Below are positions 1 to 7,894 of a stretch of 24,952 nucleotides of DNA, one piece after another. The position numbers were made by a program, and so were the translations under genes. The notes under the pieces are model-generated. The model searched no databases. It was not told where the DNA came from and saw nothing but the letters and a program-made list of their open reading frames with translations. The DNA is taken from assembly GCA_021443045.1 (NCBI GenBank), contig JABUUT010000004.1:46451-71402 (forward strand), read 5' to 3'. Each line of letters begins with the position of its first letter. Position 1 is the first letter of the stretch. Source of the DNA: Fibrobacteraceae bacterium (GTDB lineage Bacteria > Fibrobacterota > Fibrobacteria > Fibrobacterales > Fibrobacteraceae).

Positions 1-883
1 TAGCGCATGCCTCAGCCAAAAGCTCCAATGCATCTACGCAATCATTGGCGTAGTTTTGGGGGGTGTTTTTCTTTTGCCATGCAAAGTTGAGACCGCTGGA
101 ACTATTCAGCACATGGAACTGGTGCTTTCCACCACCATTACGAATGGCCGTAAGCACTGTTTTTGCATCGCCACCTTGACCTCCAGGAACTCCAGGAATG
201 GAAACCCCAGGAATCAGGAATGGAATTTCGTGGTTGTGGGAAGAACAGTAAGCGGTAATCTTTTCCAGCTCTTCCGGATGAGTGGCCCCCACAACAGCTC
301 CCAAGTAACCCAAAGAGCCGTCCCATTCCATTATTTTATCTGCAACGGTGTAAAACGCTTCGGCAACATCGCGAGGGTCATCGCTTCCAATAACAGGCAT
401 ATCCTGAAAATCGTGGGCACCCTTGTTGCTGGTGCGCAGCAAAACATAGGCGCCATTTTCAGAATTTTCACGAATAAAAGGACCCACTGAATCGGCACCC
501 ATCCAAGGGCTCACAGTTACTGCATCGGCCCCATACACGTCGTAGGCAGCGTTTGCATAAGCAGCACTAGACTTTCCAATGTCGCCACGCTTGGCATCTA
601 AAATTACAGGAATGCCCGCACTCTTGTAGTCGGCAATCAGCTGCTGCAAAACCAACATAGCCTGAACACTCACACATTCGTAGTAGGCACTATTGGGCTT
701 AACCACAGCCGGAAACACATTACGCTTAATGCAGCATTCCAAAATTTCGGAATAGAAACGCTTGATTTTTTCTTCGGCAGAACCTTCTACCGGCATCAGT
801 TTTAACACAGGGTCCATACCCATGCAAACTGGGTTTCCACAATTTTTAATGCGTTCTTCCAAACGAGCGTGAAAATTTGCCAT
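1..883 (-). CDS. pyrF: Orotidine 5'-phosphate decarboxylase, type 2 (3' end cut by window edge)
   Basis: Decarboxylates OMP to UMP, the last step of de novo pyrimidine synthesis, in the cytosol. I translated this frame by hand: it is open from the ATG at 883 to the window edge, 294 codons without a stop. The key block DAKRGDIGK lies at residues 96-104, with the Asp-Lys-Asp catalytic core at D96, K98 and D101. A phosphate-binding-like segment (PGVSIPGVPGGQGGD) follows later. The early MGMDP (residues 21-25) and VVKPNSAYYE (60-69) segments are typical of the subfamily-2 enzymes rather than the short E. coli type. Family members are about 270-310 residues, so little is missing. An AAAGGA Shine-Dalgarno overlaps the stop of the upstream methyltransferase gene, 14 nt away, so it is the last visible gene of the ispA-dxs-methyltransferase-pyrF run. 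Confidence 0.93.
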   Translation of the reverse strand, partial: MANFHARLEERIKNCGNPVCMGMDPVLKLMPVEGSAEEKIKRFYSEILECCIKRNVFPAVVKPNSAYYECVSVQAMLVLQQLIADYKSAGIPVILDAKRGDIGKSSAAYANAAYDVYGADAVTVSPWMGADSVGPFIRENSENGAYVLLRTSNKGAHDFQDMPVIGSDDPRDVAEAFYTVADKIMEWDGSLGYLGAVVGATHPEELEKITAYCSSHNHEIPFLIPGVSIPGVPGGQGGDAKTVLTAIRNGGGKHQFHVLNSSSGLNFAWQKKNTPQNYANDCVDALELLAEACA

Positions 884-897
884 AGAATTCAATTCCT

Positions 898-2136
898 TTA
901 CTTAAGTTCTTCCTGAATCAGGGCGGCTTCGTAAGAAAGAATACCGTGGGCCACAGAAACGTTGAGGGATTCCAACTCGCTACTCATAGGGATTTTTACC
1001 GTTTCATCGGCCAATTCGATAAAGTAAGGGTTGGTGCCAGCACCTTCGTTACCCACCAAAAAAGCCATTTTGCGAAGCTTATGGGGGGCAATTTCACGAA
1101 GGGACTGTTTCGCATGCAAGTCGGTGGCAATAATGGTGTAACCCTTGGAACGGAGGAAATTAATTTGTTCAATTAAATCCATGTCAAATTCAAAGGGAAC
1201 ACGAAGGAAGGTGCCACTGGAACCTCGCACCACCTTGGGGTTAAACGGGTTCACGGTACCACGGCCAAGAACCATGCCCGAAGAACCAAAACCTAGACTG
1301 GTGCGGAACAAAGTTCCCAAGTTGCCAGGGTCTTGCACGGCATCCACCAATGTAAGCACGCTGCGGCTCTGCTCATAGTTAGGCTTTTTGCTGGCAGAAC
1401 GGCAATGAGCAATAATACCCTGTGTAGTCACCGTGGAAGACAAGCGTTTCATCTGGTCTTCGGTAAGCACATGAAGGTTCACTTCGGCTTCGTTGATTTT
1501 TTCAATCAGGTTGTCGTCACCAAATCCTTCCATTATATAAACATCAATAACCAGTTCGCGATGATGAGAAATAAGTTCGTCAACCACATGAACCCCTTCA
1601 CCCAAGAAGCGGCCTTCTCTTTCGCGGCCCTTCTCTGTAGTCAAAGCCAAAAGCTTTTTGAACCAGGGAGGATTGGCTACGGCATCATCGCTCTTTTCTG
1701 CGGCCACGGCACGCATTTCCAATGCCTGCTCGTCCAAATTTTCATCAACAATCTCAGATTTTTGTTCTGGACGCTGGCGGTACACCGGAGCAGGTCTATC
1801 GCTATCGAACGGCTTGCGCTCCCCGCGAGCAAAACGGCCCTTGTCGCCAAAACGATCTTTGTCACCAAAGCGGCCGCGACCGCCAAAGCCACGATCCTGT
1901 TTGTCACCAAAGCGGCGAGGCCTGTCACCACCAAAACGGTCTTTGTCGCCAAAGCGGCGGGGTTCCTTGTCAAAAGCCTTTCGTTCCTTATCGCCAAAAC
2001 GACGAGGTTTTTCTCCAAAAGCTCTTTCACCGGCACGGCTACGGCCTGTGTTCCGTTCATCTCGTTTTTCACTAACTCCGAATTTGCCTTCGAAAGTTGT
2101 TCTTACTGTGCGCTTTGGCTGATTTTCTTCACTCAT
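898..2136 (-). CDS. SpoU/TrmH-family RNA 2'-O-methyltransferase with long disordered FGDK-repeat N-terminus
   Basis: Predicted SAM-dependent ribose 2'-O-methyltransferase for rRNA or tRNA (RlmB/TrmH-like SPOUT fold). The catalytic domain covers about residues 258-410. Motif 1 is DPGNLGTLFRT (269-279; N272, R278), motif 2 LVGNEGAG (360-367), and motif 3 IPMSSELESLNVSVAHGI (382-399). A substrate-binding domain of the SpoU_sub_bind type precedes it (about 156-245). Residues 1 to about 130 are unlike the usual short N-terminus: they are rich in Arg, Gly, Phe, Asp and Lys, with five FGDK units. At 412 residues the protein is much longer than the roughly 240-270 usual for the family. Its ATG overlaps the dxs stop by 4 nt (ATGA), implying translational coupling. 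The exact RNA target cannot be read from the sequence. Confidence 0.9.
   Translation of the reverse strand: MSEENQPKRTVRTTFEGKFGVSEKRDERNTGRSRAGERAFGEKPRRFGDKERKAFDKEPRRFGDKDRFGGDRPRRFGDKQDRGFGGRGRFGDKDRFGDKGRFARGERKPFDSDRPAPVYRQRPEQKSEIVDENLDEQALEMRAVAAEKSDDAVANPPWFKKLLALTTEKGREREGRFLGEGVHVVDELISHHRELVIDVYIMEGFGDDNLIEKINEAEVNLHVLTEDQMKRLSSTVTTQGIIAHCRSASKKPNYEQSRSVLTLVDAVQDPGNLGTLFRTSLGFGSSGMVLGRGTVNPFNPKVVRGSSGTFLRVPFEFDMDLIEQINFLRSKGYTIIATDLHAKQSLREIAPHKLRKMAFLVGNEGAGTNPYFIELADETVKIPMSSELESLNVSVAHGILSYEAALIQEELK
1831..2004 (-). repeat. Degenerate in-frame repeat encoding FGDK/RRFGDK units
   Basis: Inside the methyltransferase gene, residues 45-102 contain five FGDK tetrapeptides. Three are preceded by RR (RRFGDK) and the other two by R, with further RF/GG elements between them. 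In DNA this appears as recurring TTTGTC(G/A)CCAAA blocks on the plus strand. The composition resembles RGG/FG-type low-complexity tails that bind RNA in other proteins; that function is inferred. Such a tract can gain or lose units by slippage. Confidence 0.8.
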
Positions 2137-4001
2137 AATTTTTCCATTACCTGTTTTGCGACGGATTCACCGTCTATTTTCAATAATTTGTACAAATCCT
2201 TAATGTCGCCCTGTTCCACAAAATGGTCAGGAAGGCCAAACCGAATTAGTTTTTTACCCACACAGCCCATGTCCATAAGCATTTCACCAATGGCAGAGCC
2301 ATATCCACCCACCAAGGTGTTGTCTTCCAAGGTAACAATCACATTGTGATTGTTAAAGAGGTTGGCGTAAAACTTAGCATCCAAGGGTTTTACAAGACGT
2401 GCGTCCACCAGGGTTGGCTTGTGTCCGTTGGCTCTTAGAACTTCTGCGGTTTTCTTAAGTTCATTTGTCATAAAGCCCGCCCCCAGCAAAAGGATGTTTT
2501 CACCTTGTTCCAACACCTTAGGCTCTGTGGCGTTAAAAGGCCCTACAGATTCCACCAATTCCTCAGCCAGCGCTGTTCCACGAGGGTAGCGTATGGCTAC
2601 AGGGCCCTTCATGTCGATGGCCGCCGTAAGCATATCCCTCAGTTCATTTTCGTTGGAAGGAGCAAGAACCGTCATTCCAGGAATGGTTCGCAAGAACGAC
2701 AAGTCAAAGGATCCATGGTGTGTGGGTCCATCGGCCCCCACAAGCCCCGCCCTATCCAAAACAAACACCACATGCAAATTCTGCAGGGCCACGTCGTGCA
2801 TCATCTGGTCGTAGGCGCGTTGCATAAAGGAAGAGTAAATGGCCACCACAGGAACAATCCCTTCACAAGCAAGGCCCGCAGCAAAGGTAACCGCGTGTTC
2901 TTCTGCAATGCCCACATCAATCACACGGTCGGGAAGTTCCTTGGCCACAATATCCAAGCCGCATCCCGTAGGCATGGCCGCCGTAATTCCAATAATGCGG
3001 TTATCCTTTTTGGCAAGTTCCAAAAGAGTTTTTCCAAACACGCTGGTGAGGGATGGGTTTAAACTGCCGGGAACAATAGGAAGACCACTTTCCGGGTCAA
3101 AGGGGCCGCAACCATGCCACTTGGTAGGGTTCTTTTCGGCCAAATCCAGCCCACGCCCCTTTTCGGTAAGCACATGCACAATGCAGGGCCCGGGCTGGGC
3201 CTTAACCCTTTCCAACAACCTAATCAATTCGTTAATGTCGTGGCCATCAATAGGTCCAAAATAGCGAATGCCCAAATCTTCAAAAAAGCGGCCAGGCTTA
3301 ACAGCGTTCTTTGCCACTTTTTCGGCCTGCAAGAACAAGTCTCTAAATCGGCTACCCAGCACCCCAGGAAGGCGCATCATCACGCGGTCCAAATCCGAAC
3401 GCATCTTGTTGTATACAGGGTCCGAAATCACGCGATTCAAATACTTTGAAAAGCCTCCCACATTGGGTGCAATGCTCATCTTGTTGTCGTTCAAGATGAT
3501 AGTCATGTTCTTTTTGGAAATGCCTGCATTGTTAATGGCTTCGTAAGCCATGCCTCCGGTCATGGAGCCATCTCCAATAATAGCCACCACATTGTTGTTG
3601 CGGGCAAAATGGTTGCGGGCTACCGCAAAACCTAGTGCCGCCGAAATAGAAGTGGTGGCGTGCCCAGCGCCAAAGCAATCGTATTCGCTTTCGTTCCTTT
3701 TTAAAAATCCCGAAATTCCATTCTGTTGGCGAAGGGTGTCAAAGCGGTCGTATCGACCTGTCAAAAGTTTGTGAACGTAAGCCTGATGGCCCACATCCCA
3801 TACCAGTTTATCATCAGGGGCGTCGTACACATAGTGCAGAGCCAGCGTCAGTTCTACCACACCCAAGCTCGAAGCGAGGTGACCGCCGTGTTTGGACACC
3901 TGACCAATAATGGTCTCGCGAATTTGCGACGCCAACGCGTTCAGTTCTTCAACGGAACAGTTTTTTATGTCGCGTGGAGACTTTATTTTTTTCAAATCCA
4001 T
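2133..4001 (-). CDS. dxs: 1-deoxy-D-xylulose-5-phosphate synthase
   Basis: Condenses pyruvate with glyceraldehyde 3-phosphate to DXP using thiamine diphosphate. This is the entry step of the non-mevalonate isoprenoid pathway and also feeds thiamine and pyridoxal synthesis. It is full length at 622 residues (E. coli 620). The ThDP/Mg2+ motif runs from GDGSMTGG (143-150) to NDN (171-173). GHQAYVHK (71-78) supplies an active-site His, and the transketolase pyrimidine-domain block IAEEHAVTFAAGLA carries the catalytic Glu. The C-terminal transketolase domain follows IRYPRGTALAEE. The start overlaps the ispA stop by 1 nt (TAATG), and the stop overlaps the next gene by 4 nt, so ispA, dxs and the methyltransferase are almost certainly cotranscribed. 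No odd residues were seen. Confidence 0.97.
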   Translation of the reverse strand: MDLKKIKSPRDIKNCSVEELNALASQIRETIIGQVSKHGGHLASSLGVVELTLALHYVYDAPDDKLVWDVGHQAYVHKLLTGRYDRFDTLRQQNGISGFLKRNESEYDCFGAGHATTSISAALGFAVARNHFARNNNVVAIIGDGSMTGGMAYEAINNAGISKKNMTIILNDNKMSIAPNVGGFSKYLNRVISDPVYNKMRSDLDRVMMRLPGVLGSRFRDLFLQAEKVAKNAVKPGRFFEDLGIRYFGPIDGHDINELIRLLERVKAQPGPCIVHVLTEKGRGLDLAEKNPTKWHGCGPFDPESGLPIVPGSLNPSLTSVFGKTLLELAKKDNRIIGITAAMPTGCGLDIVAKELPDRVIDVGIAEEHAVTFAAGLACEGIVPVVAIYSSFMQRAYDQMMHDVALQNLHVVFVLDRAGLVGADGPTHHGSFDLSFLRTIPGMTVLAPSNENELRDMLTAAIDMKGPVAIRYPRGTALAEELVESVGPFNATEPKVLEQGENILLLGAGFMTNELKKTAEVLRANGHKPTLVDARLVKPLDAKFYANLFNNHNVIVTLEDNTLVGGYGSAIGEMLMDMGCVGKKLIRFGLPDHFVEQGDIKDLYKLLKIDGESVAKQVMEKL

Positions 4002-4888
4002 TAATTAACCCGAGTAATGATAAAAGCGGCAATGGCGCGAAGAATTGAAGTGTCGCAAGAGAGTCCTTCCAAAATTTGGATGGATTCGTCGTACAGCTCC
4101 CTAGCCCGTTCCCTGGACTTTTCCAGGCCTAGGATGGAAGGATATGTCGCCTTGCCCTTTTCTATGTCAGAGCCAGCATCTTTGCCCAATTCTTCGGTGG
4201 TAGAGACAATATCTAGAATGTCGTCTACAATCTGGAAGGCAAGGCCAATGGATCGACCGTAATTACGAATAATTTCAATATCCTTTTCAGAAGCCTGGGC
4301 AAGCTGAGAGCCCACCACCAGCGAAGCCTCAATGAGGGCTGCCGTCTTGTGATAATGGATGTAGTCCACTATTTCCAAATCAACAGTCTTGCCTTCACAC
4401 TCAATGTCGGTCATTTCGCCACCAATCATGCCAAAGGTGCCCAACTGGTGGGCCAAAGTTTCAATGGCCTTGGCGTTACCTGTTTTACCCATCAACTCAA
4501 ATGCAAGAATACACAAAGCATCGCCAGCCAGTACAGCAGTAGCTTCACCAAAAGCCTTGTGGGAAGTCAACTTTCCACGACGGTAATCGTCATTGTCTAC
4601 ACAAGGAAGGTCATCATGTATCAGAGAAAAGGTATGGAGCATTTCCAGGGCGCTCATGGCATACCAGACCGACTCTCCCTTGCCTCCAAACATTTCAAAG
4701 GCGGCCTTTACCAAGGCGGGGCGCAAACGCTTGCCACCGGCAAACATGGAATACCGCATAGCCTCATGCAAACGATGGGGGCGGTCTTTTTCCACGGGAA
4801 GGTGTTCATCAAATTTTCGTTCCGCCTCTTTAGCGACACGACTCAAATATTCATTAGCGACTTGCGCTTCTTTTTCCAATGACTGCAT
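4001..4888 (-). CDS. ispA: Short-chain (E)-polyprenyl diphosphate synthase (farnesyl diphosphate synthase type)
   Basis: Head-to-tail prenyltransferase that builds geranyl/farnesyl diphosphate from IPP and DMAPP for quinone, undecaprenyl and other prenyl lipids. The frame is open up to a GTG at 4933, but I prefer the ATG at 4888, giving 295 residues (E. coli IspA 299). The protein from that Met starts like the family, and the GTG lies inside a hairpin that begins at the previous gene's stop. Neither start has a strong Shine-Dalgarno. Motifs (numbered from ATG 4888): GGKRLRP 51-57, first Asp-rich DDLPCVD (92-98; DDxxxxD spacing typical of bacterial FPP synthase), and second Asp-rich DDILD 222-226. 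Product chain length (C15 or C20) is not certain. It is followed directly by dxs, a common pairing. Confidence 0.94.
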   Translation of the reverse strand: MQSLEKEAQVANEYLSRVAKEAERKFDEHLPVEKDRPHRLHEAMRYSMFAGGKRLRPALVKAAFEMFGGKGESVWYAMSALEMLHTFSLIHDDLPCVDNDDYRRGKLTSHKAFGEATAVLAGDALCILAFELMGKTGNAKAIETLAHQLGTFGMIGGEMTDIECEGKTVDLEIVDYIHYHKTAALIEASLVVGSQLAQASEKDIEIIRNYGRSIGLAFQIVDDILDIVSTTEELGKDAGSDIEKGKATYPSILGLEKSRERARELYDESIQILEGLSCDTSILRAIAAFIITRVN

Positions 4889-4928
4889 GTAGCCAAAAAT
4901 ACTTAAAATAAAGCCTTTAGGTAAGGGG

Positions 4929-4950
4929 GACACCCTTAGAAAAGGGTGCC
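4929..4950 (-). terminator. Hairpin at lipoprotein/ispA junction, possible terminator or attenuator
   Basis: CACCCTT (4931-4937) pairs with AAGGGTG (4942-4948) around a 4-nt loop, extended by one G-U and one G-C pair to about 9 bp. It covers the stop codon of the 568-residue lipoprotein gene and the candidate GTG start of ispA. It is followed on the minus strand by a T-rich but not uninterrupted stretch, so it could be a weak terminator, a 3'-end stabiliser or a read-through element before ispA. Confidence 0.45.
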
Positions 4951-6642
4951 ATGGAGCCTAATATCGTCGATATAGAACTCTTTTCCACTGTAAGGCAGAA
5001 TGCTAAACTGCTTAATGGAGGCTTTTACACTTTCCCAAGTCTTCTTGCAGTTGGCAGAGCCATCGTCAGCATAGTCTACGCAAAGGTCGGAAGGCTTAAA
5101 GACAAAGCGCTTCCATGAAGAAGAAAGGGCCCTAAGGTCGGAAGCGGCCTTAACCACTTGGCCTGCCTGTTCCTTGTCGTATTCCCAATTTTCCAGGTAT
5201 ATGCGAATGTTTCCATCGCCCTTGGCATAAACTTCTACAGAGTCTAGCAGGGAAAGGTTCCAGCCGTCATCTTCACTAATGAACTTGCCTAAAAGAACCC
5301 AAACGCCACTCCCTTCGCCACTTAGGGAATAGGTGGCATGGAACACATTGGACTTGCGAACAGAATCGTAGGCCACGGCCTTAGACACCACGGTGGGAGA
5401 AATGGAAGAACCAGTCGGCCCTGCATTCACATACCAGCCGCCACAGCTCATATCGTCTTCACAATCTTCAAAGTCGCCTATCAGCATCGATGGATACAAA
5501 AATTCCACATCGTAGGATTTTAGAGAAAAGTCTCTATCCACATAGGGAATACTGTCATTTTCTGACACAAAATATACATTTAAACTGTCATTGGCAGGCA
5601 AAGTGGGAAAACTGTAGTTACCCAGTTTATCGGTTTTTACAAGCACATCCAGGCCATAAACTCCAGCCCAAGAATAGGCAGAGCCACTCTTTAAAGAAAC
5701 CTTGCCGCTCATAGAAGCCGTCGCCATTAGCTGAACCGTATCCAAATCGTCAATTTCACCGGATTTAACGACTACCGAATAAACATAGCCATCCTGGGCC
5801 ACTGTCAGGCGGTACAAGCCTTCGCCCTCAGGCTCCTTTACATTAAACACACCATCTTCATTGGCATAGGTGTCGGCCTTTATTAAAGAAGCCTCTTGAG
5901 AATCCAGTTCTGCAATTGCACTGGCAGGGCGAAGAGCCACCGAAGCAAAGGAAGCCGGTTTGCCATTGGCCATGGCTACAATGCCCTCAACCTTGGCTGG
6001 CTTCGGAGTAGCCAAATTCAATTCCTTGTTTATCAAAGGTTCCAATTCTACAGAAGTCGAATCGTAGAACTTCTTGTACTTTTCATCAACAAAGTACAGT
6101 TTTAGGCTATCTTCGGCAGGCAGGAATGGAAGGGCAAAGTTTCCTTCGCTGTCGGTCTTGATCAACACATCTAGACCACGAACACCCACCCATACAAAAT
6201 CGCTACCTTCAGGCATATCAATGGAACCCGTTATAGAAGACGCATGAGGCAGGGCAATGGACTTAACATCCTTGCCATCTTCAATATTAAATTCCTTTGC
6301 CATCTGTTCTACAGTATATTCCTTGGAGAAGGAACTTCCGCCATGAATAATTGTTAGGCGGTAGGAGCCTTTGTCCAACGATTTTATACGCTGTTCCATG
6401 TCAATAAAGCCCAAGGAGTCGGCGTAAAAGTCTGGATTCACCATGACGTTTTCAACTTCACCCTTGGCAGCCTTGTAATCAACGCGACGCAGGGAAACAG
6501 CGGCATAAGAAGCTTTGGCACCATCCACCATAGCCACAATACCATTGGTAGTTTCGCTACCAGGACCACCGGCAACGGAATTGCCCGAATCTGTTGAGCA
6601 ACACCATAACGCAAGAGTCATAAAAAGAAGAAACTTTCTCAT
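4936..6642 (-). CDS. Surface lipoprotein with two tandem beta-domain units and a carbohydrate-binding-like C-terminus
   Basis: Not assignable to a named protein. A short signal sequence ends at ALWCCS (Cys14/15), an atypical lipobox with Trp at -1, similar to MWGCS in the lipoprotein at 20288-21178. Two homologous units follow. Unit 1 (about 34-203) starts GIVAMVDGAKASYAAVSLR and unit 2 (about 219-384) starts GIVAMANGKPASFASVALR. Each has a second half containing a GLDVL(I/V)KTD block, resembling carboxypeptidase-regulatory/prealbumin-like beta-sandwiches. Residues 385-568 (FEDCEDD...YIDDIRLHG) look like a galactose-binding or CBM11/CIA30-type jelly roll. The start overlaps the stop of the TIGR02147 gene by 4 nt (ATGA), so the two are translationally coupled. 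Probable role: surface attachment or glycan binding (inferred). Confidence 0.82.
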   Translation of the reverse strand: MRKFLLFMTLALWCCSTDSGNSVAGGPGSETTNGIVAMVDGAKASYAAVSLRRVDYKAAKGEVENVMVNPDFYADSLGFIDMEQRIKSLDKGSYRLTIIHGGSSFSKEYTVEQMAKEFNIEDGKDVKSIALPHASSITGSIDMPEGSDFVWVGVRGLDVLIKTDSEGNFALPFLPAEDSLKLYFVDEKYKKFYDSTSVELEPLINKELNLATPKPAKVEGIVAMANGKPASFASVALRPASAIAELDSQEASLIKADTYANEDGVFNVKEPEGEGLYRLTVAQDGYVYSVVVKSGEIDDLDTVQLMATASMSGKVSLKSGSAYSWAGVYGLDVLVKTDKLGNYSFPTLPANDSLNVYFVSENDSIPYVDRDFSLKSYDVEFLYPSMLIGDFEDCEDDMSCGGWYVNAGPTGSSISPTVVSKAVAYDSVRKSNVFHATYSLSGEGSGVWVLLGKFISEDDGWNLSLLDSVEVYAKGDGNIRIYLENWEYDKEQAGQVVKAASDLRALSSSWKRFVFKPSDLCVDYADDGSANCKKTWESVKASIKQFSILPYSGKEFYIDDIRLHGTLF

Positions 6643-7475
6643 TTTTTCTTCTCCTGCAAGTTCTTGACAAAACCCAGTGGGAACAATTGTACATTCAACT
6701 GAAACACCGTATTGTCTCCCGACCCATCCTGCGACAACCTTAGCAAATCCGATCTGAATTCTTTGATTTTTTCACGGATAAGCGCAATGTCGTCCATATT
6801 AAATGTCATGGTCACAGTGCTAATGTCGCGAACCGTTGGGGAGTGTCTTTCCAAAGATTCTCCAGCCATGCGGATGGTTTCTTTCTGAAAAGCGCGCACC
6901 GCCTCGGAACGCCAGTTTCCGCCTGTACTTACAAAGGTGTCATTCACTTTCCAATAACCTTCACGGTCCTTAGAGATCATGTTCAACTCAGCAAGAAGGT
7001 TTACCGCTTCCTTAGCCTGTTCCACGGAGATTTGAGGAGTGCAGCTTTCTGCAAGCCCTTCATAATCATCCTTAAACTTGCAAATTCCAATAATGGAGCG
7101 TATGGCATTACAATACCAGTGCCGGTAGAATTCCAGTTCTTTTTTAGCCAATCGCTTTAGAGGAATTCCCTTGAGAATCTGCATTTTCTCGTAATGATCC
7201 AATGCTTCCTTATCGGTTTTCGCTCTACCAAAATATACTAATTCAGTCCAATAAGCTGTTTCTTTTTCTTCAAGTTCAAAAAAACGGGCTACAGGTTCTA
7301 TTAAGTTCAATGAAAGATGGATTTTGCCTTGGGAAATACGGAGCAAATTACCAGGATCGGCATTCAGTTTCATAGCCATGTATCGCCATGAAATAACGGA
7401 CTTCCGCTTTTTAAAGTCATCAAAAGCGTCACGCATCCATTCTCGGTAGTCTGTATACTCAAATATCGGTTTCAT
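6639..7475 (-). CDS. TIGR02147-family (DUF4423-type) protein, possible regulator
   Basis: A 278-residue cytosolic protein without signal peptide or membrane segment. It matches, from memory of the family, the TIGR02147 group expanded in Fibrobacter: an N-terminal FEYTDYREWMRDAF-type start, a helix-turn-helix-like stretch around residues 28-60 (SWRYMAMKLNADPGNLLRIS), and the central EFYRHWYCNAIRSII segment. The C-terminal part is DUF4423-like with VTMTFNMDDIALIREKIKEFR. The biochemical role of the family is not established; DNA binding is an inference from the HTH-like N-terminus. It is coupled by ATGA overlap to the downstream lipoprotein gene and would be well placed to control it. A 45-nt gap upstream, with a terminator-like hairpin, suggests it starts its own transcript. 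Confidence 0.85.
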   Translation of the reverse strand: MKPIFEYTDYREWMRDAFDDFKKRKSVISWRYMAMKLNADPGNLLRISQGKIHLSLNLIEPVARFFELEEKETAYWTELVYFGRAKTDKEALDHYEKMQILKGIPLKRLAKKELEFYRHWYCNAIRSIIGICKFKDDYEGLAESCTPQISVEQAKEAVNLLAELNMISKDREGYWKVNDTFVSTGGNWRSEAVRAFQKETIRMAGESLERHSPTVRDISTVTMTFNMDDIALIREKIKEFRSDLLRLSQDGSGDNTVFQLNVQLFPLGFVKNLQEKKK

Positions 7476-7502
7476 ACTAACAAAGATAAAACCTTCACTG
7501 CC

Positions 7503-7528
7503 AAAAAGTTACAAAACCCGCTAGGGTT
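7503..7528 (-). terminator. Probable intrinsic terminator after the small lipoprotein gene
   Basis: On the minus strand AACCC-TAGC-GGGTT forms a 5-bp stem (7515-7519 with 7524-7528). TTGTAACTTTTT follows it, and the loop includes the TAG stop of the 122-residue lipoprotein gene. The short stem makes this moderate evidence; it would separate the cyclase/lipoprotein transcript from the TIGR02147 pair. Confidence 0.45.
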
Positions 7529-7889
7529 CGTTGTGGACGTTTACAACAACCTTTTCGCCATCACAGGAGGCACTCCAGTTACATTCCGGCAAATCTTTCT
7601 GATTTTCGTCTACACATGCCCCTTTTAGGCTTAAAATTGCACCTTCGCCTTTTGTGTAGACGCCCTTGTACTGAATTTCTTCCAAGGCGGAAGCCTGAAT
7701 CACAGAATCTTGCATCAACGCAGAAGTGACGCGAATCACACAAGCGTCTTTGTTCGGCAGCGCCTCATCGGCCTCGGTCTGGGCATGCCAGTCCACCTGC
7801 ACCGGTTTAAAGGCAACCTCCACCGGTGGTTTCTTTGCACAAGAAACCAGAACCACGGCAAGGAATAAGGCAAAAACGATCAATCGCAT
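7521..7889 (-). CDS. Small lipoprotein of unknown function
   Basis: 122 residues. A clear lipoprotein signal: hydrophobic stretch 3-16, then lipobox LVSC with Cys17, followed by AKKPP. The mature part (about 105 residues) has four further cysteines (CVIRV, ACVDE, ECNWS, SCDGE) that could form two disulfides, and a repeated pattern of beta-strand-like segments; I recognise no family. It begins 5 nt after the diguanylate cyclase stop with no clear Shine-Dalgarno, so it is probably translated by coupling and may act with the cyclase in the envelope. This last point is inference from position only. Confidence 0.8.
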   Translation of the reverse strand: MRLIVFALFLAVVLVSCAKKPPVEVAFKPVQVDWHAQTEADEALPNKDACVIRVTSALMQDSVIQASALEEIQYKGVYTKGEGAILSLKGACVDENQKDLPECNWSASCDGEKVVVNVHNEP

Positions 7890-7894
7890 ATTGA

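Noticed and set aside
1333..2349. Long plus-strand open frame (338 codons) opposite the methyltransferase and dxs genes
   Set aside because: Antisense to two genes with clear family motifs; the openness comes from the repetitive FGDK codons and codon bias, and its product has low-complexity Ala/Lys/Thr runs.
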